A DNA stretch of 60,177 nt from an uncultured Akkermansia sp. (GCA_947588645.1 CANPYO010000003.1:1-60177), one strand, 5' to 3'. Shown: positions 8,780-18,617, counted from the first letter of the stretch. Numbers and translations are program-made. Notes: generated by a model not told the origin, from the sequence alone.

Positions 8780-9915
8780 GAGTCTTTGATGAGATGCCTG
8801 GGCCAAATATCCTGCCGCATATTGGGGGTGTACCTCTGAATGCTCGTAAGTATGCCCACGGAAAGGATGGTGAAGATGAGATTGGTGCCACCGTAGCTGA
8901 TGAAGGGAAGAGGTAACCCGGAATTGGGCAGCAGGGATGTGACAACAGCCATGTTCAGAGCCGCCGGCCAGAATATTGTGCATACAATGCCGATGGCTAA
9001 CAGACGCCCGAAGGTATCCTGCGTTTGCAGCGCAAGCATCGTGCCGAAGATCATGAGCAGTGTGAAGAGCATCAGCACGCCCAGCGTACCGATGAGTCCC
9101 CATTCTTCCCCAATTTCTGCGAAAATGAAATCGGTGTGTGCAAAGGGCAAATTGCCGAACTTTTCTATCCCGTCACCCAGGCCGACGCCTGTCACTCCGC
9201 CGCGCGCCAAGGCCAAGATAGCGATCCATTGTTGCCTTCCCACGCCCTGGCTGAAAGCCTGTGGGTCGAACCACGCGTAAATGCGCTCCAAGCGGTTGTC
9301 ATTGCCGGTCGCCATGTCGAACATCAGCACCATGCCCACCAGCATGGCAGTGAAAAGCAGCCAATTCCGCACACCGGCCACATACATCACACACCCGCCG
9401 GATACCGCAAGAGCCGCGGCCGTACCCATGTCCTTCTCAAACAAAATGAGCGCAAGAGGTATGCCGAACAACACGGCCCCCGGCCATACAAAGCCCCGCC
9501 AAAATGTGCCCGGCATTTCGCGGTGCGTGGTGTACCAATCTGCCAGCGTCAGCATGAGGCATATCTTAGCTACCTCGCTGGGCTGAAACGAGAGGAAGCC
9601 CAGATTAATCCAACGCCTCTCCCCGTTAATTTCCATCCCGATGTATGGTACGTAGCAGAGAATGAGCATCCCCACGCACCCCCACCACATGACGCGCACC
9701 CATGGTCGCAGCGACTGGTAGCGCACGGTACTCATCGCCAGCGCCGCCAGCAACCCTAAAAAGCCAAAGCCGCACTGCTTGTAGAGAAATTGCGCCGGGG
9801 TCCCTCCATTGGGCACATAGGCGCACAGCCCCGTGCTTGCTACCATCATAATCCCCAACACCAGAAGGATGATGAAGCAAACCCAAATGCCTATGATGCT
9901 CAGACGCGGGGACAT
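8776..9915 (-). CDS. ftsW: FtsW, SEDS peptidoglycan glycosyltransferase
   Basis: Polytopic SEDS-family polymerase of lipid II, partner of the class B PBP encoded upstream (ftsI). It has 379 aa with about ten hydrophobic segments. Family motifs: MEINGERRWINLG and FQPSEVAK in the first half, LFEKDMGTA, then FAHTDFIFAEIGEEWG in the large periplasmic loop, and PFISYGGTNL near the C-terminus. Its position just before murG supports FtsW over RodA. It starts 25 bp after the LysM gene and overlaps murG by 4 bp. Confidence 0.95.
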   Translation of the reverse strand: MSPRLSIIGIWVCFIILLVLGIMMVASTGLCAYVPNGGTPAQFLYKQCGFGFLGLLAALAMSTVRYQSLRPWVRVMWWGCVGMLILCYVPYIGMEINGERRWINLGFLSFQPSEVAKICLMLTLADWYTTHREMPGTFWRGFVWPGAVLFGIPLALILFEKDMGTAAALAVSGGCVMYVAGVRNWLLFTAMLVGMVLMFDMATGNDNRLERIYAWFDPQAFSQGVGRQQWIAILALARGGVTGVGLGDGIEKFGNLPFAHTDFIFAEIGEEWGLIGTLGVLMLFTLLMIFGTMLALQTQDTFGRLLAIGIVCTIFWPAALNMAVVTSLLPNSGLPLPFISYGGTNLIFTILSVGILTSIQRYTPNMRQDIWPRHLIKDS

Positions 9916-9940
9916 GGACGGACTCTGACCAAGGTGGTGC

Positions 9941-10783
9941 TCAACGGCTCAAACGCAGTTGCATGCCGGGACTGAGACGATTGGCGTCCTTGATGCCGTT
10001 GATTTCCATGAGCTCCTTGATGGGTACTTTTACTTTGCGCGAGATACGCGAGAGCGTCTCGCCACGTTGCACCACATGCACTTTCCCGGTCGCAGCAGGT
10101 GTGCTCGGGGCAGGGGATACAGAACGAGCGGGCGCGGACGCGGTGGCACGCGCTCCGGCAGGCCCTGTGGGCACCACCAAATTCACGCCCACTCGCGGTT
10201 GCGCATCGGTCACACCCGGATTTGCCGCCTGCAAGGTTGCCGGGCTCACTGCGTATTGCGCTGCAATATTCTGCCACGTATCACCCGTGGCCACCATGTG
10301 ATACACGGGCGTCGCCGTGGTCGCGGGAGCAATCGCTACATCGTCGACCACCTCCTCAGCCGCTTCTTCATCCGTTGGTCCCGCAGGCTGAGTGATGTGG
10401 TTTGCTGCGGAGGCGGGAGCTTTGGCATCCTGCAGAGCGGGGGTCGCGGGGGCAAGAACGGGTGGCGGCGTCAGGATCGGCTCCACGGCTGAAGCCGGGG
10501 CTGTGGCCGTGGTCGGCGCTTTCTTCGGGGCAACCGAAACGGGAGCCGTATTCATGGCGCTCCCTCTCACCATGTGCCCGCGCAGCAGCACGCCGCCGAT
10601 AATGATGAGGTGCAGCATCAGCAAGCCCACAATGATGCGCACAATCGTGACGCTGCTCGTGCGGTCTTCCACCAACCCGGTATCACTGCGGTGCCGGTAC
10701 TTTTGCATGAGGGAGCGGAAAAAATGGCGTTTAGGTTTTGTTCTACCGAGTGTGGGTGTGGCATAAGGGTCGTTCTTTTTCAT
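9941..10783 (-). CDS. Single-pass membrane protein with two LysM domains
   Basis: 280 aa. A basic cytoplasmic N-terminus (about 40 residues) is followed by one transmembrane helix (VTIVRIIVGLLMLHLIIIGG, about 45-66). Next comes a Pro/Ala/Thr-rich linker with an acidic patch (DEEAAEEVVDD), then LysM 1 (YHMVATGDTWQNIAAQY, about 162-205) and LysM 2 (VHVVQRGETLSRISRK, about 236-280). LysM domains bind GlcNAc-containing glycans, so this is probably an inner-membrane protein that grips nascent peptidoglycan. It sits between murD and ftsW, an unusual place in a dcw operon. No catalytic domain is present. A divisome-linked glycan anchor is my inference. Confidence 0.85.
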   Translation of the reverse strand: MKKNDPYATPTLGRTKPKRHFFRSLMQKYRHRSDTGLVEDRTSSVTIVRIIVGLLMLHLIIIGGVLLRGHMVRGSAMNTAPVSVAPKKAPTTATAPASAVEPILTPPPVLAPATPALQDAKAPASAANHITQPAGPTDEEAAEEVVDDVAIAPATTATPVYHMVATGDTWQNIAAQYAVSPATLQAANPGVTDAQPRVGVNLVVPTGPAGARATASAPARSVSPAPSTPAATGKVHVVQRGETLSRISRKVKVPIKELMEINGIKDANRLSPGMQLRLSR

Positions 10784-10810
10784 GGGGTGCTGGAGGAATG
10801 GTTAAAGTCG

Positions 10811-12124
10811 TTATGAAAGATGGAGGTTTTCTTGCACAGCCCGGCGAAAATCATCACCACGCTGCGCGTAATTTTTGTATTGATCGAAAGATGATGTGCC
10901 GGGAGAAAAGAGCACGACATCCCCGACAGTCGCGCGCTCTGCCGCTGCACGCACGGCCTCGCTCACGGTCTGCACACGCACGGTTGTATGCGTTCCGGAG
11001 AAAGTGCGTTCCAGCTGCTCAGCTATTTGCCCGAATACGACACAGAGCTTCACTTTGCCCGACATGGCGGGCAGCAGGGGCGCGTAATCCAGCCCCTTAT
11101 CCTTGCCTCCTATGAGCAGAATGATGGGGCGCGTTTGTGAATGGATGGCCGCTTCGGTGGAGTGCAGGTTGGTGCTCTTGGAGTCGTTCAGCCAAAGCAC
11201 GCCATTTTCCTCTGCCACAAACTCACAGCGATGATGGGGCGGTTCAAAGCTGGCAAGGGAGAACACAATCTCATCATCACTGAGCCCTACGGCTCGGCAC
11301 GCGAGGATGGCTGCCATGGTATTTTCCGCATTGTGTGCCTGCACGAGAGCCGTCCCTTTCAAGTCAGTCACTACGGTATCAATTTGCTTGATGCATGTGC
11401 CCTCGTAGCGCAGCAGACCACTGCCGGCGCAGGAGGAAAATTCGACGATTCGGGGCTTGATGGGCGGCAATTTTTCGCCCACGCGCACAATCGCAATCTG
11501 CCCTTCATCCATCTTTTCGAAAATGCGTAATTTTGCGTTGTAGTAATCGCTTACTTTCGTGTAGCGATCCATGTGGTCGGGGGCAAAATTCAGCCACACC
11601 GCGACCTCCGGTCGAAAACTTTGCACCGTCTCCAGCTGAAAGGACGAGACTTCCAGTACGGCAAATTCCGGCTGGGGCTTCTGCAGCGCCACCTCGCTGA
11701 ACGGGTAGCCGTAATTCCCACAAGCCTTTGCACTGCGACCTGCTTGCAGCAGGATGTGCTCAATGAGTGCGGTTGTCGTTGTTTTACCGTTCGTGCCGGT
11801 GATGGCTATGACCCGCCCGCTGAAATAGCGGAACGCCAGCTCCACCTCGCCGATGATCGGAGCCCCCGCGCAGGTAAATGCAAGCGCCCACGGCTTGTCG
11901 GCCTCGATGCCGGGCGAAATGATGACGAGATCCGCCGCAAAATCATGCGCCTCTTTTTCTCCGGCTCCCGCAAAAAACTCCACCGCTTGGTCGGAGCAGA
12001 CGGATTCAGGGTTAGAGTCAAAGATACACACCCGCGCCGCGCCGTGCGCCGCCGCTAAGCGGGCCGCGGCAACCCCGCTACGACCGCATCCCAGCACTGC
12101 CACTTTTCTCCCGTGTAAATTCAT
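10811..12124 (-). CDS. murD: MurD, UDP-MurNAc-L-Ala:D-Glu ligase
   Basis: Cytoplasmic Mur ligase that adds D-glutamate, 437 aa. The N-terminal UMA-binding fold reads VAVLGCGRSGVAAARL; the P-loop is ITGTNGKTTTTALIEH; LEVSSFQLETV and LNFAPDHMDRY follow; the C-terminal domain has LNDSKSTN and LLIGGKDKG. The ATG at 12124 overlaps the mraY stop (ATGA). An AGGAGG Shine-Dalgarno sits only 1-2 bases before this ATG, tighter than normal, but no better start was found in register with the family N-terminus. Confidence 0.95.
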   Translation of the reverse strand: MNLHGRKVAVLGCGRSGVAAARLAAAHGAARVCIFDSNPESVCSDQAVEFFAGAGEKEAHDFAADLVIISPGIEADKPWALAFTCAGAPIIGEVELAFRYFSGRVIAITGTNGKTTTTALIEHILLQAGRSAKACGNYGYPFSEVALQKPQPEFAVLEVSSFQLETVQSFRPEVAVWLNFAPDHMDRYTKVSDYYNAKLRIFEKMDEGQIAIVRVGEKLPPIKPRIVEFSSCAGSGLLRYEGTCIKQIDTVVTDLKGTALVQAHNAENTMAAILACRAVGLSDDEIVFSLASFEPPHHRCEFVAEENGVLWLNDSKSTNLHSTEAAIHSQTRPIILLIGGKDKGLDYAPLLPAMSGKVKLCVVFGQIAEQLERTFSGTHTTVRVQTVSEAVRAAAERATVGDVVLFSPGTSSFDQYKNYAQRGDDFRRAVQENLHLS

Positions 12125-13137
12125 ACCTCCTGAATGAGAAACTCTGCGATTACGAACAATACCCATGCCACAATCCACGAACGCACACACACCTGCGTCT
12201 CGCTGATTCCGCATTTCTCAAAGTGATGGTGCAGCGGCGCCATGCGGAAAAAGCGGCGCCCCTCACCGTACAGGCGTCTGGTGATTTTGAACCACGCCAC
12301 TTGCACCACGACGGATGATGCCTCTGCCACAAAGACGCCACCCAAAATCACAAACACAAATTCCAGACCCGAGCACACCGCCAGTGTACCCAATGCGCCG
12401 CCCAGAGCCAGGGAGCCGGTGTCGCCCATGAATACCTTTGCCGGGTGGCAGTTGTACCACAAAAAGCCCGCACAGGCAGCGATCATGGCCAAGGAAAAAC
12501 CGGCAAGTCCGGCAAAAGATTCGTTGCGGAAGTAGAGGAAAAACAAGAGAGCCGCCGGCATCGTGCAGCCGCTTGCCAATCCATCCAACCCATCCGTCAG
12601 GTTCACGGCATTCGATGTGGCAATGATAGTGAGAACAGCCAACGGTATGAAAACCCAACCTATGTTCACCCACCCGAAGAAAGGCAGGGCAATCCTGCAT
12701 ACGTTTGCATCCGAGCTGTAGAGATAGACGGCGCAAATGGCCGCAGCAAGAGTTTGCAGCGTAATCTTAAACCAGCCGTTTACTCCGTCGCTGTTATGTT
12801 TTTTCACCTTTGCGTAGTCGTCCAAAAAGCCAAGGAACGCTGTCACGGACGTGACCAAAAGAACGCACTGCACCCGCGCATCTGTCAGCGGGAGAAAGAG
12901 CAGGGAATAGACGAGTATGGCTCCAATGAGCAGCACCCCTCCCATCGTTGGCGTACCGGCCTTTGCCTCGTGTTCCGGAGCATGCACATTCCCGTGAGCC
13001 GCACGCACCGGTTGCCCTGCCTTGAGAGCTCGGAGCTTTTTCACAACGTACGGACCAAGTGCCAATACCATCACCAACGGCACGACAAGCGCCGCCAGGT
13101 TTGGATCAACTCCGATAGGGTAGGAACAGTATGGCAT
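12121..13137 (-). CDS. mraY: MraY, phospho-MurNAc-pentapeptide translocase
   Basis: Integral membrane enzyme that makes lipid I from UDP-MurNAc-pentapeptide and undecaprenyl phosphate. It has 338 aa, slightly shorter than the usual ~360 because the N-terminal region is compressed. Signature motifs are present: KAGTPTMGG, FLDDYAK (Mg-binding Asp pair), NAVNLTDGLDGLA, FMGDTGSLALGG and MAPLHHHFE. It lies 4 bp after murF and overlaps murD by 4 bp. Confidence 0.96.
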   Translation of the reverse strand: MPYCSYPIGVDPNLAALVVPLVMVLALGPYVVKKLRALKAGQPVRAAHGNVHAPEHEAKAGTPTMGGVLLIGAILVYSLLFLPLTDARVQCVLLVTSVTAFLGFLDDYAKVKKHNSDGVNGWFKITLQTLAAAICAVYLYSSDANVCRIALPFFGWVNIGWVFIPLAVLTIIATSNAVNLTDGLDGLASGCTMPAALLFFLYFRNESFAGLAGFSLAMIAACAGFLWYNCHPAKVFMGDTGSLALGGALGTLAVCSGLEFVFVILGGVFVAEASSVVVQVAWFKITRRLYGEGRRFFRMAPLHHHFEKCGISETQVCVRSWIVAWVLFVIAEFLIQEV

Positions 13138-13141
13138 GGTT

Positions 13142-14521
13142 TCAGTCTTGCTTGAGAAAATCGTTCATGACCCGTTCAATGCCTGCCGCGCGGGAGCCCT
13201 TGAAGAGAATCGCATCTCCCTCGCTCACCATCGCGCGCAGGGCTTCTGCCGCCGCCCGTGGGCTCTCGACGCGCTGTACCGGCACACCCCCTGAGCGTAC
13301 AGCCTCCACCAGGGCGTGCAGCTCAGCACTGCCCTCACCCAGTACCACCACCCCAGCGTAGTTTAATGCCGCCGCACATTGCCCCACCTCCGCATGTGCG
13401 GTCACACCGGAGCTGCCCAGTTCCCCCATTTTGCCGAGCACAGCATAGCGCTTGCCGCGCACTGCCATACTCGCCACGGTGCGGAGTGCGGCCATCATGC
13501 TTTCAGGATTGGCGTTGTAGGTATCGTCCACCAGCAGTATCCCCATCTCTTCACGGCAGGTAAGTCGCCCTTGTGTGAGGGTGATATGGCTCAGCCCGGC
13601 AGCAATTTCCTGCAAACTGCAGCCCAACTGCCATCCTGCCGCTGCCGCCAGCAAACTGTTGCTCACCATGTGCTCCCCCGGCACCGGCAAATGTACCGGG
13701 ATTTCACCTGCTCCCTCGATCACAAGCGTGTAATCGCTTCCCTGAGCATGGCTCTCCACCTCGCGCGCACGGACGGCGCTTGATGCACCTCCCACCGGCA
13801 ACGGGTGCGCCCGCGTCTGCTCGGCGATATAATCCGCGTAGTCATCGTTGGCAGAGTAAATCATGCAACCATCCGCCGGCAAGGCACGCGCCACGGTGCA
13901 TTTTTCCCGGGCAATGGCGTCTCGCGATCCAAGCATACCGATGTGAGCGGATCCGATGTGGGTGATAATGCCGATACGTGGCTGAGTCATGGCGCAAAGC
14001 GGGGCGAGTTCCCCGGCGTGATTCATCCCCATTTCCCACACGGCTGCTTCGGTGTCGGCCGGGGCGGACAGGATGCTCAGAGGCACGCCGATGTGGTTGT
14101 TCAGGTTGCCCTTCGTGGCGACCACCCGTGAGAAATGTTGCGTCAGGACAGAACAGACCATATCTTTTGTGCTGGTCTTGCCGCTTGAGCCCGTGATGCC
14201 CACGACTTGCACCGCCATTCGCGCACGCCACCATGCCGCCAAATCATGCAGAGCCTTCAATGTGTCCGGTACCAGCACCACGCTGCACGCTGCGTCGTAC
14301 TTACCGACCTCTTTGCTCACTACGACGGCCGCAGCTTTCCGCGAGACTTCGGGTGCGAAATTATTGCCGTCAAATTTGTCTCCGTTGAGCGCAAAAAATA
14401 CACATCCTTCGCACACGCACCGGCTGTCGGTACACACCCCGGCCGTGATGGAGCGCGGACCCTGCGCTCTCAGCGTGCCGCCCGTGCTTTCAACAAGATC
14501 CTGGAGTTCCAATTCAGTCAT
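13142..14521 (-). CDS. murF: MurF, D-Ala-D-Ala-adding ligase
   Basis: Adds D-Ala-D-Ala to UDP-MurNAc-tripeptide; 459 aa. The N-terminal domain contains TDSRCVCEGCVFFAL and GDKFDGNNF. The ATPase core has GITGSSGKTSTKD and KGNLNNHIGVPLS. WEMGMNHAGEL and the C-terminal VDDTYNANPESM are MurF-specific. It overlaps the murE stop by 8 bp (14514-14521). Confidence 0.95.
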   Translation of the reverse strand: MTELELQDLVESTGGTLRAQGPRSITAGVCTDSRCVCEGCVFFALNGDKFDGNNFAPEVSRKAAAVVVSKEVGKYDAACSVVLVPDTLKALHDLAAWWRARMAVQVVGITGSSGKTSTKDMVCSVLTQHFSRVVATKGNLNNHIGVPLSILSAPADTEAAVWEMGMNHAGELAPLCAMTQPRIGIITHIGSAHIGMLGSRDAIAREKCTVARALPADGCMIYSANDDYADYIAEQTRAHPLPVGGASSAVRAREVESHAQGSDYTLVIEGAGEIPVHLPVPGEHMVSNSLLAAAAGWQLGCSLQEIAAGLSHITLTQGRLTCREEMGILLVDDTYNANPESMMAALRTVASMAVRGKRYAVLGKMGELGSSGVTAHAEVGQCAAALNYAGVVVLGEGSAELHALVEAVRSGGVPVQRVESPRAAAEALRAMVSEGDAILFKGSRAAGIERVMNDFLKQD

Positions 14522-16040
14522 GCTTCTTCTCTGCAGTCTTGGTGGCGATAATATCGGCTTCCTTGCGCTCTACAAAGCGGCGCACCGCCTCGGCGTCCGA
14601 AAAACGGATCGTTTTATCGCCGATGATTTGGTAATCCTCGTGCCCCTTGCCGGCAATGAGCACCACATCCCCCGGACGTGCCTGGGTGAGCGCTGTCTCA
14701 ATGGCTTCGCCGCGGTTGGTGATGCGTTGGCGTTTTTCCGCCGGAATGCCGGGCATGATCTCGTCAATGATGCTCTCCGGGTTCTCATGGCGGGGGTTGT
14801 CGCTGGTAACGATACACACGTCCGCGTACTTCGCCGCCGCTTCTCCCATGAGCGGACGCTTCGTCCTGTCTCGATCGCCACCGCAGCCAAACACCACAAT
14901 GAGACGCCCCTGGCGCGTGAGGGCACGCATGGTGCGGCATACGTTCTCCAGTGCATCCGGCGTGTGCGCGTAATCGACGAAGCATTGTATATGATGTGCT
15001 CCGCTCACCAGCTCCAGGCGGCCGGGTACTTGCGGAGCCGTGGCAAGACAACTGATGGCATCCCGAAAGTTCACGCCCGCTGCCGCTGCGCCTACGAGAG
15101 CAGCTAGACTGTTGGAAACATTGAAGTCTCCAATGAGCGGGACACGCACGAGGAAACTGCGCCCTTTCCAGGAGAGTTCGTACTGGCTGCCCTTCAGGGT
15201 GATGAGGCGAGGAGTCATGCGATACTCCGCATCGGCGGCTCTGCCAAAGGTCCTCACTTTCATGAGCGGCTGCATTTCTTTCGCCAGACGCCGTCCGTAC
15301 GGGTCGTCGATGTTGATCACGGCTACGGCCTTGCGATCTGTCCCCAGCGCCATGCTGGTGAAAAGCTTTTTCTTCGCCTGGTAGTAGCTTTCCATGTCAC
15401 CGTGATAATCCAAATGATCTTGCGTGAGGTTGGTAAAAATACCGACGCGAAAATCCGTGCCGACGGTTCGTTGCTGGTCGAGCGCATGGGACGAGACCTC
15501 CATAGCTACGGCGCGGCAACCGTTGCGCACCATATCAGACATCATACGCTGCAGATCCGCACTGCCCGGCGTGGTATTGTGTGAAGTGATGCGTCGCGCG
15601 CCGTCATCATACAGCACTGTACCGATGAGACCGGCCTTCTGCCACGTGCTGCGCAGAATGTGGTGCAGCAGGTAGGCAATGGTGGTTTTACCGTTGGTCC
15701 CGGTTACCCCCACCGTGATGAGCTGCTGGCTGGGAAAACCGTGCCACGCGCTCATGAGCGTTCCGCAGGCTTGCCGCGTATCTTTCACTTGCACCCAGCA
15801 CACGCCTTTCTCCTCGACTCCGGCGGGACATGGCTCCTCGGCCACGATGACAACGGCACCGCTGCTGATGGCCTTCGGAATGGCATCGTGCCCGTCAAAT
15901 TTGCTTCCACGCACGGCAATGAAAGCACTGCCGGGGGTCACCTTGCGGCTGTCATCCGTCAACTGTCCGATGGTGCGTCTCAGCACTCCGGTGATGACCG
16001 CATCGGGCAGCACGGAAAAAAGTTGTCTGTGGTTAATCAT
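14514..16040 (-). CDS. murE: MurE, meso-diaminopimelate-adding ligase
   Basis: Adds the third stem-peptide residue to UDP-MurNAc-L-Ala-D-Glu; 508 aa. Visible motifs: TDDSRKVTPGSAFIAV, the P-loop GVTGTNGKTT, HNTTPGSADLQ, EVSSHALDQQR, DYAHTPDALENV and CGGDRDRTKRP. The substrate-specificity motif is DNPRHENP; DNPR is the meso-DAP signature (lysine enzymes differ here), so the cell wall is predicted to be of the mDAP type, consistent with mpl. It overlaps the ftsI stop by ATGA (16037-16040). Confidence 0.95.
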   Translation of the reverse strand: MINHRQLFSVLPDAVITGVLRRTIGQLTDDSRKVTPGSAFIAVRGSKFDGHDAIPKAISSGAVVIVAEEPCPAGVEEKGVCWVQVKDTRQACGTLMSAWHGFPSQQLITVGVTGTNGKTTIAYLLHHILRSTWQKAGLIGTVLYDDGARRITSHNTTPGSADLQRMMSDMVRNGCRAVAMEVSSHALDQQRTVGTDFRVGIFTNLTQDHLDYHGDMESYYQAKKKLFTSMALGTDRKAVAVINIDDPYGRRLAKEMQPLMKVRTFGRAADAEYRMTPRLITLKGSQYELSWKGRSFLVRVPLIGDFNVSNSLAALVGAAAAGVNFRDAISCLATAPQVPGRLELVSGAHHIQCFVDYAHTPDALENVCRTMRALTRQGRLIVVFGCGGDRDRTKRPLMGEAAAKYADVCIVTSDNPRHENPESIIDEIMPGIPAEKRQRITNRGEAIETALTQARPGDVVLIAGKGHEDYQIIGDKTIRFSDAEAVRRFVERKEADIIATKTAEKKHD

Positions 16041-18244
16041 GGCGTGGTAGATGAGGCATGCTGTGCTGTGCGGTCCTTACTGTTGCGGTATTGCTCGTAA
16101 GCCGCAGGGTCACTGGGTTGGATATTCAGGACACTGATGAAGCGTTCTGCCGCCTGCCGGAAAATGGGCGCTGCTACTGTTCCTCCGCCCGGATTGCAAT
16201 CCGTTGGATGCGGTTCATCGATCACGGTCATCACGACAAGCTGTGGGTTGTCGACGGGCAGTAGCCCGGCGAAGGATACGGTATAAAGCCCTTCGTAATA
16301 TCCGCCCTTTTCCTTGACTTTTTTCGCCGTGCCGGTCTTACCGCCGATCAGGAAGCCGGGAATGGCAGCCGCTGTGGCTGTTCCGCGTCCGCCTTGCCCG
16401 GTACTCTCCGTCACACTGCGCAAGGCGCGGCGCAGATCACGCGCGGTCTCACTCGTCATCACGCGTCGCACTTCCTGAGGCTTGCATTCGTCGTACACAG
16501 AACCATCCGCCGCAATGATCTTATCGATGAGCCTTGGCTTCATGCGCACGCCGTCATTGGCAATGGTGGCATACACCATCGCCATGTGCAGCGGGGAAAC
16601 GGAAACGGAATAACCGTAGGCGATTCGGGAGAAGTTGACAATGTTGTTGCCATCTGCCAGCAAGCATGCGCCTCCACTCGGCAGATCCACACCCACAGGC
16701 TTATCCAGGCCGTAGCGTTGCAGGTACTCCTTGTAGTTGGGCCATTTGCACGCCAGTGCAATGCGTGCCGCTCCCGGGTTGCTCGACTTCTTGAGTACGC
16801 AGTACAGCGGTTGTGTGCCGTAATTGAACCGGCCGTCGTTGATCGGCTTGCTGCCGAAGCCCACGCTGAAGGGTGAGCAGTTCACCGGTGTGTCGATACG
16901 CATGATATGCTTGTCCACCGCGGTAGTAGCCGCTATCACTTTGAAGGTCGAGCCGGGCTCGTAGCGCGTTTGACAGGCAAAGTTGAAGTCGCCGGTCACC
17001 GGATTGCCCTTGGCATCCTTTACCGTGCCTCGCTTGAACGTACCTTCCGGGGTGATAAGATCCTTCGTGTTCAGATTGAATGAAGGGCGGCTTACCATGG
17101 CGAGGATGTCACCGGTGTGCGGCTCCACCACGATCATGCAGCCGCGTTTGGCGCGGTAATGTTTCATGCCGCGGTCCAGCTCCTGCTCGCAAATGGCTTG
17201 CAACCGCATGTCGATCGTAAGCCGCAGATTCAACCCGTCCTTCGGCGCCAGATAACGGTCATCCTCATTCGGCAACACCTGACCGCGTGCATTGTGGCGG
17301 TACTCGCGCATACCGTCAACACCCGCTAGGTAGCTCTGGAAATATTCTTCCACGCCGCTCATGCCGTGGTTCTCGTGATCCACGTACCCCAGCACATGGC
17401 AGAGCATCTCCGGCATCACGTACGAACGCTTTGGGTTGGATTGAACCATAATCCCACGCACATGGGCATTCTTCAGTGTTTCCTTAATTTTCTCTGCCGT
17501 ATCCAAATTGAATCCTTTGGCCAGAATGATCTGATTCCGGAACGAGCGCGTCGGCTCCCCTTTCTTCTCCGCCTCGCGGTTGTATTGCTCGGTATCGGTT
17601 TGAGCAATGCGCTCGATAATGTCCTCCCTCGTCATGTAGCGCTTGTTGCGCGGGGAATGCTCCTCATCCCCGTCCTCCACGTGGCAAAGGTAAGGGAAGA
17701 GTAGCTCGGCTACCAAGCGATCGTGCAGCTGGTAATAGTACGCGCATACTTCCGGATCGTATTCGAGCATGCGGTTGGTTTTTGCATCTGCCGTGCCCAG
17801 CTGGCGGCGCAGCTCGGCCTTCTCTTCCGGCGTCATCCGCCGCCGCGCATTTTCCAAGAGTTCAGCGCGTTTTTTTGAGAGCATTTTGCGACGCTCGGCG
17901 GCATCTTTGGTCTGAGCCCATTCCATGGTGTGGCTCACTTGGTTGTACGCCAGACCATCCACCACGGCCGTAAGCTCACGCAAGTGATAACGATTTGCCA
18001 CCAATTCTGCGTTCTGGATATTGTTGGTGAGTATCTCCTCATTGCGATCCATGATCACCCCGCGTTGAGCCGGGATGCGCTCTTTCTCGATCAATTCGTC
18101 TGCGGCAAGGCGTCCCCGGTTCCCGGAGTCGACCACCTGCAGTTCCACCAGGCGGTAGGTAATCACGCACGAGACTCCCAGCACCAGCACGCAGAGCCAT
18201 GCGCATCGGTTCGCAAAGGGTATTTTCGTTTTCATGGTTATCAT
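16037..18244 (-). CDS. ftsI: Class B penicillin-binding protein, FtsI type
   Basis: Septal D,D-transpeptidase that works with FtsW. At 735 aa it is longer than E. coli FtsI (588). One N-terminal transmembrane helix (about 12-33) is followed by the pedestal domain, which begins near ERIPAQRGVIMDRN and carries an extra charged, probably helical insertion at about 95-250. The transpeptidase domain has all three motifs: STFK (Ser432), SSN (487-489) and KTG (636-638). A second possible start is the ATG at 18235. No Shine-Dalgarno is visible. It follows the ftsL-like gene by 15 bp and overlaps murE by 4 bp. Confidence 0.93.
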   Translation of the reverse strand: MITMKTKIPFANRCAWLCVLVLGVSCVITYRLVELQVVDSGNRGRLAADELIEKERIPAQRGVIMDRNEEILTNNIQNAELVANRYHLRELTAVVDGLAYNQVSHTMEWAQTKDAAERRKMLSKKRAELLENARRRMTPEEKAELRRQLGTADAKTNRMLEYDPEVCAYYYQLHDRLVAELLFPYLCHVEDGDEEHSPRNKRYMTREDIIERIAQTDTEQYNREAEKKGEPTRSFRNQIILAKGFNLDTAEKIKETLKNAHVRGIMVQSNPKRSYVMPEMLCHVLGYVDHENHGMSGVEEYFQSYLAGVDGMREYRHNARGQVLPNEDDRYLAPKDGLNLRLTIDMRLQAICEQELDRGMKHYRAKRGCMIVVEPHTGDILAMVSRPSFNLNTKDLITPEGTFKRGTVKDAKGNPVTGDFNFACQTRYEPGSTFKVIAATTAVDKHIMRIDTPVNCSPFSVGFGSKPINDGRFNYGTQPLYCVLKKSSNPGAARIALACKWPNYKEYLQRYGLDKPVGVDLPSGGACLLADGNNIVNFSRIAYGYSVSVSPLHMAMVYATIANDGVRMKPRLIDKIIAADGSVYDECKPQEVRRVMTSETARDLRRALRSVTESTGQGGRGTATAAAIPGFLIGGKTGTAKKVKEKGGYYEGLYTVSFAGLLPVDNPQLVVMTVIDEPHPTDCNPGGGTVAAPIFRQAAERFISVLNIQPSDPAAYEQYRNSKDRTAQHASSTTP

Positions 18245-18259
18245 TGAATGTTTGTTGTT

Positions 18260-18613
18260 TTAACGCGAGGCAGTGGATCGGATGGGGACTTCCTGGCGGG
18301 TGCTGCGCGCTATTTCAATCTGACTGTGACGGATATCGCGCAGTGCGGAACCGTCATGGGTCAGTCGTTCGCGCATGGCCCAACGGTTGGTAAGAGCATC
18401 CGTTTTGGCACGGTATTGGTTGGCGTTCATTCGGGAAATGGCAATTTCGCGGTTCAGCTTATTGATTTCTGTGCGCTCTGCCACCTGTTCATTCTTGAGA
18501 ACGGCATAGGACACGCCCATGGCGGTAGCGATCACGGCAAATGCCACCATCCACACCAGGAAGCCGAAGCCGATGCGTTCCGAGTATCGCGACTTGGTTT
18601 TTCGTCGTATCAT
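18260..18613 (-). CDS. FtsL-like small divisome protein
   Basis: 117 aa; recognised by position and architecture rather than sequence. A short basic cytoplasmic N-terminus (MIRRKTKSRYSER), one transmembrane helix (about 14-40) and a predicted coiled coil (about 42-90, EQVAERTEINKLNREIAIS) match FtsL, which joins FtsB/FtsQ in the divisome. It sits between rsmH (4-bp gap) and ftsI, exactly where ftsL occurs in most dcw clusters. Confidence 0.65.
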   Translation of the reverse strand: MIRRKTKSRYSERIGFGFLVWMVAFAVIATAMGVSYAVLKNEQVAERTEINKLNREIAISRMNANQYRAKTDALTNRWAMRERLTHDGSALRDIRHSQIEIARSTRQEVPIRSTASR

Positions 18614-18617
18614 TGTC

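Noticed and set aside
8780-9103. Extended N-terminus of murG
   Set aside because: The upstream frame lies within ftsW coding sequence and does not match MurG; the ATG at 8779 overlaps the ftsW stop as expected for this operon.
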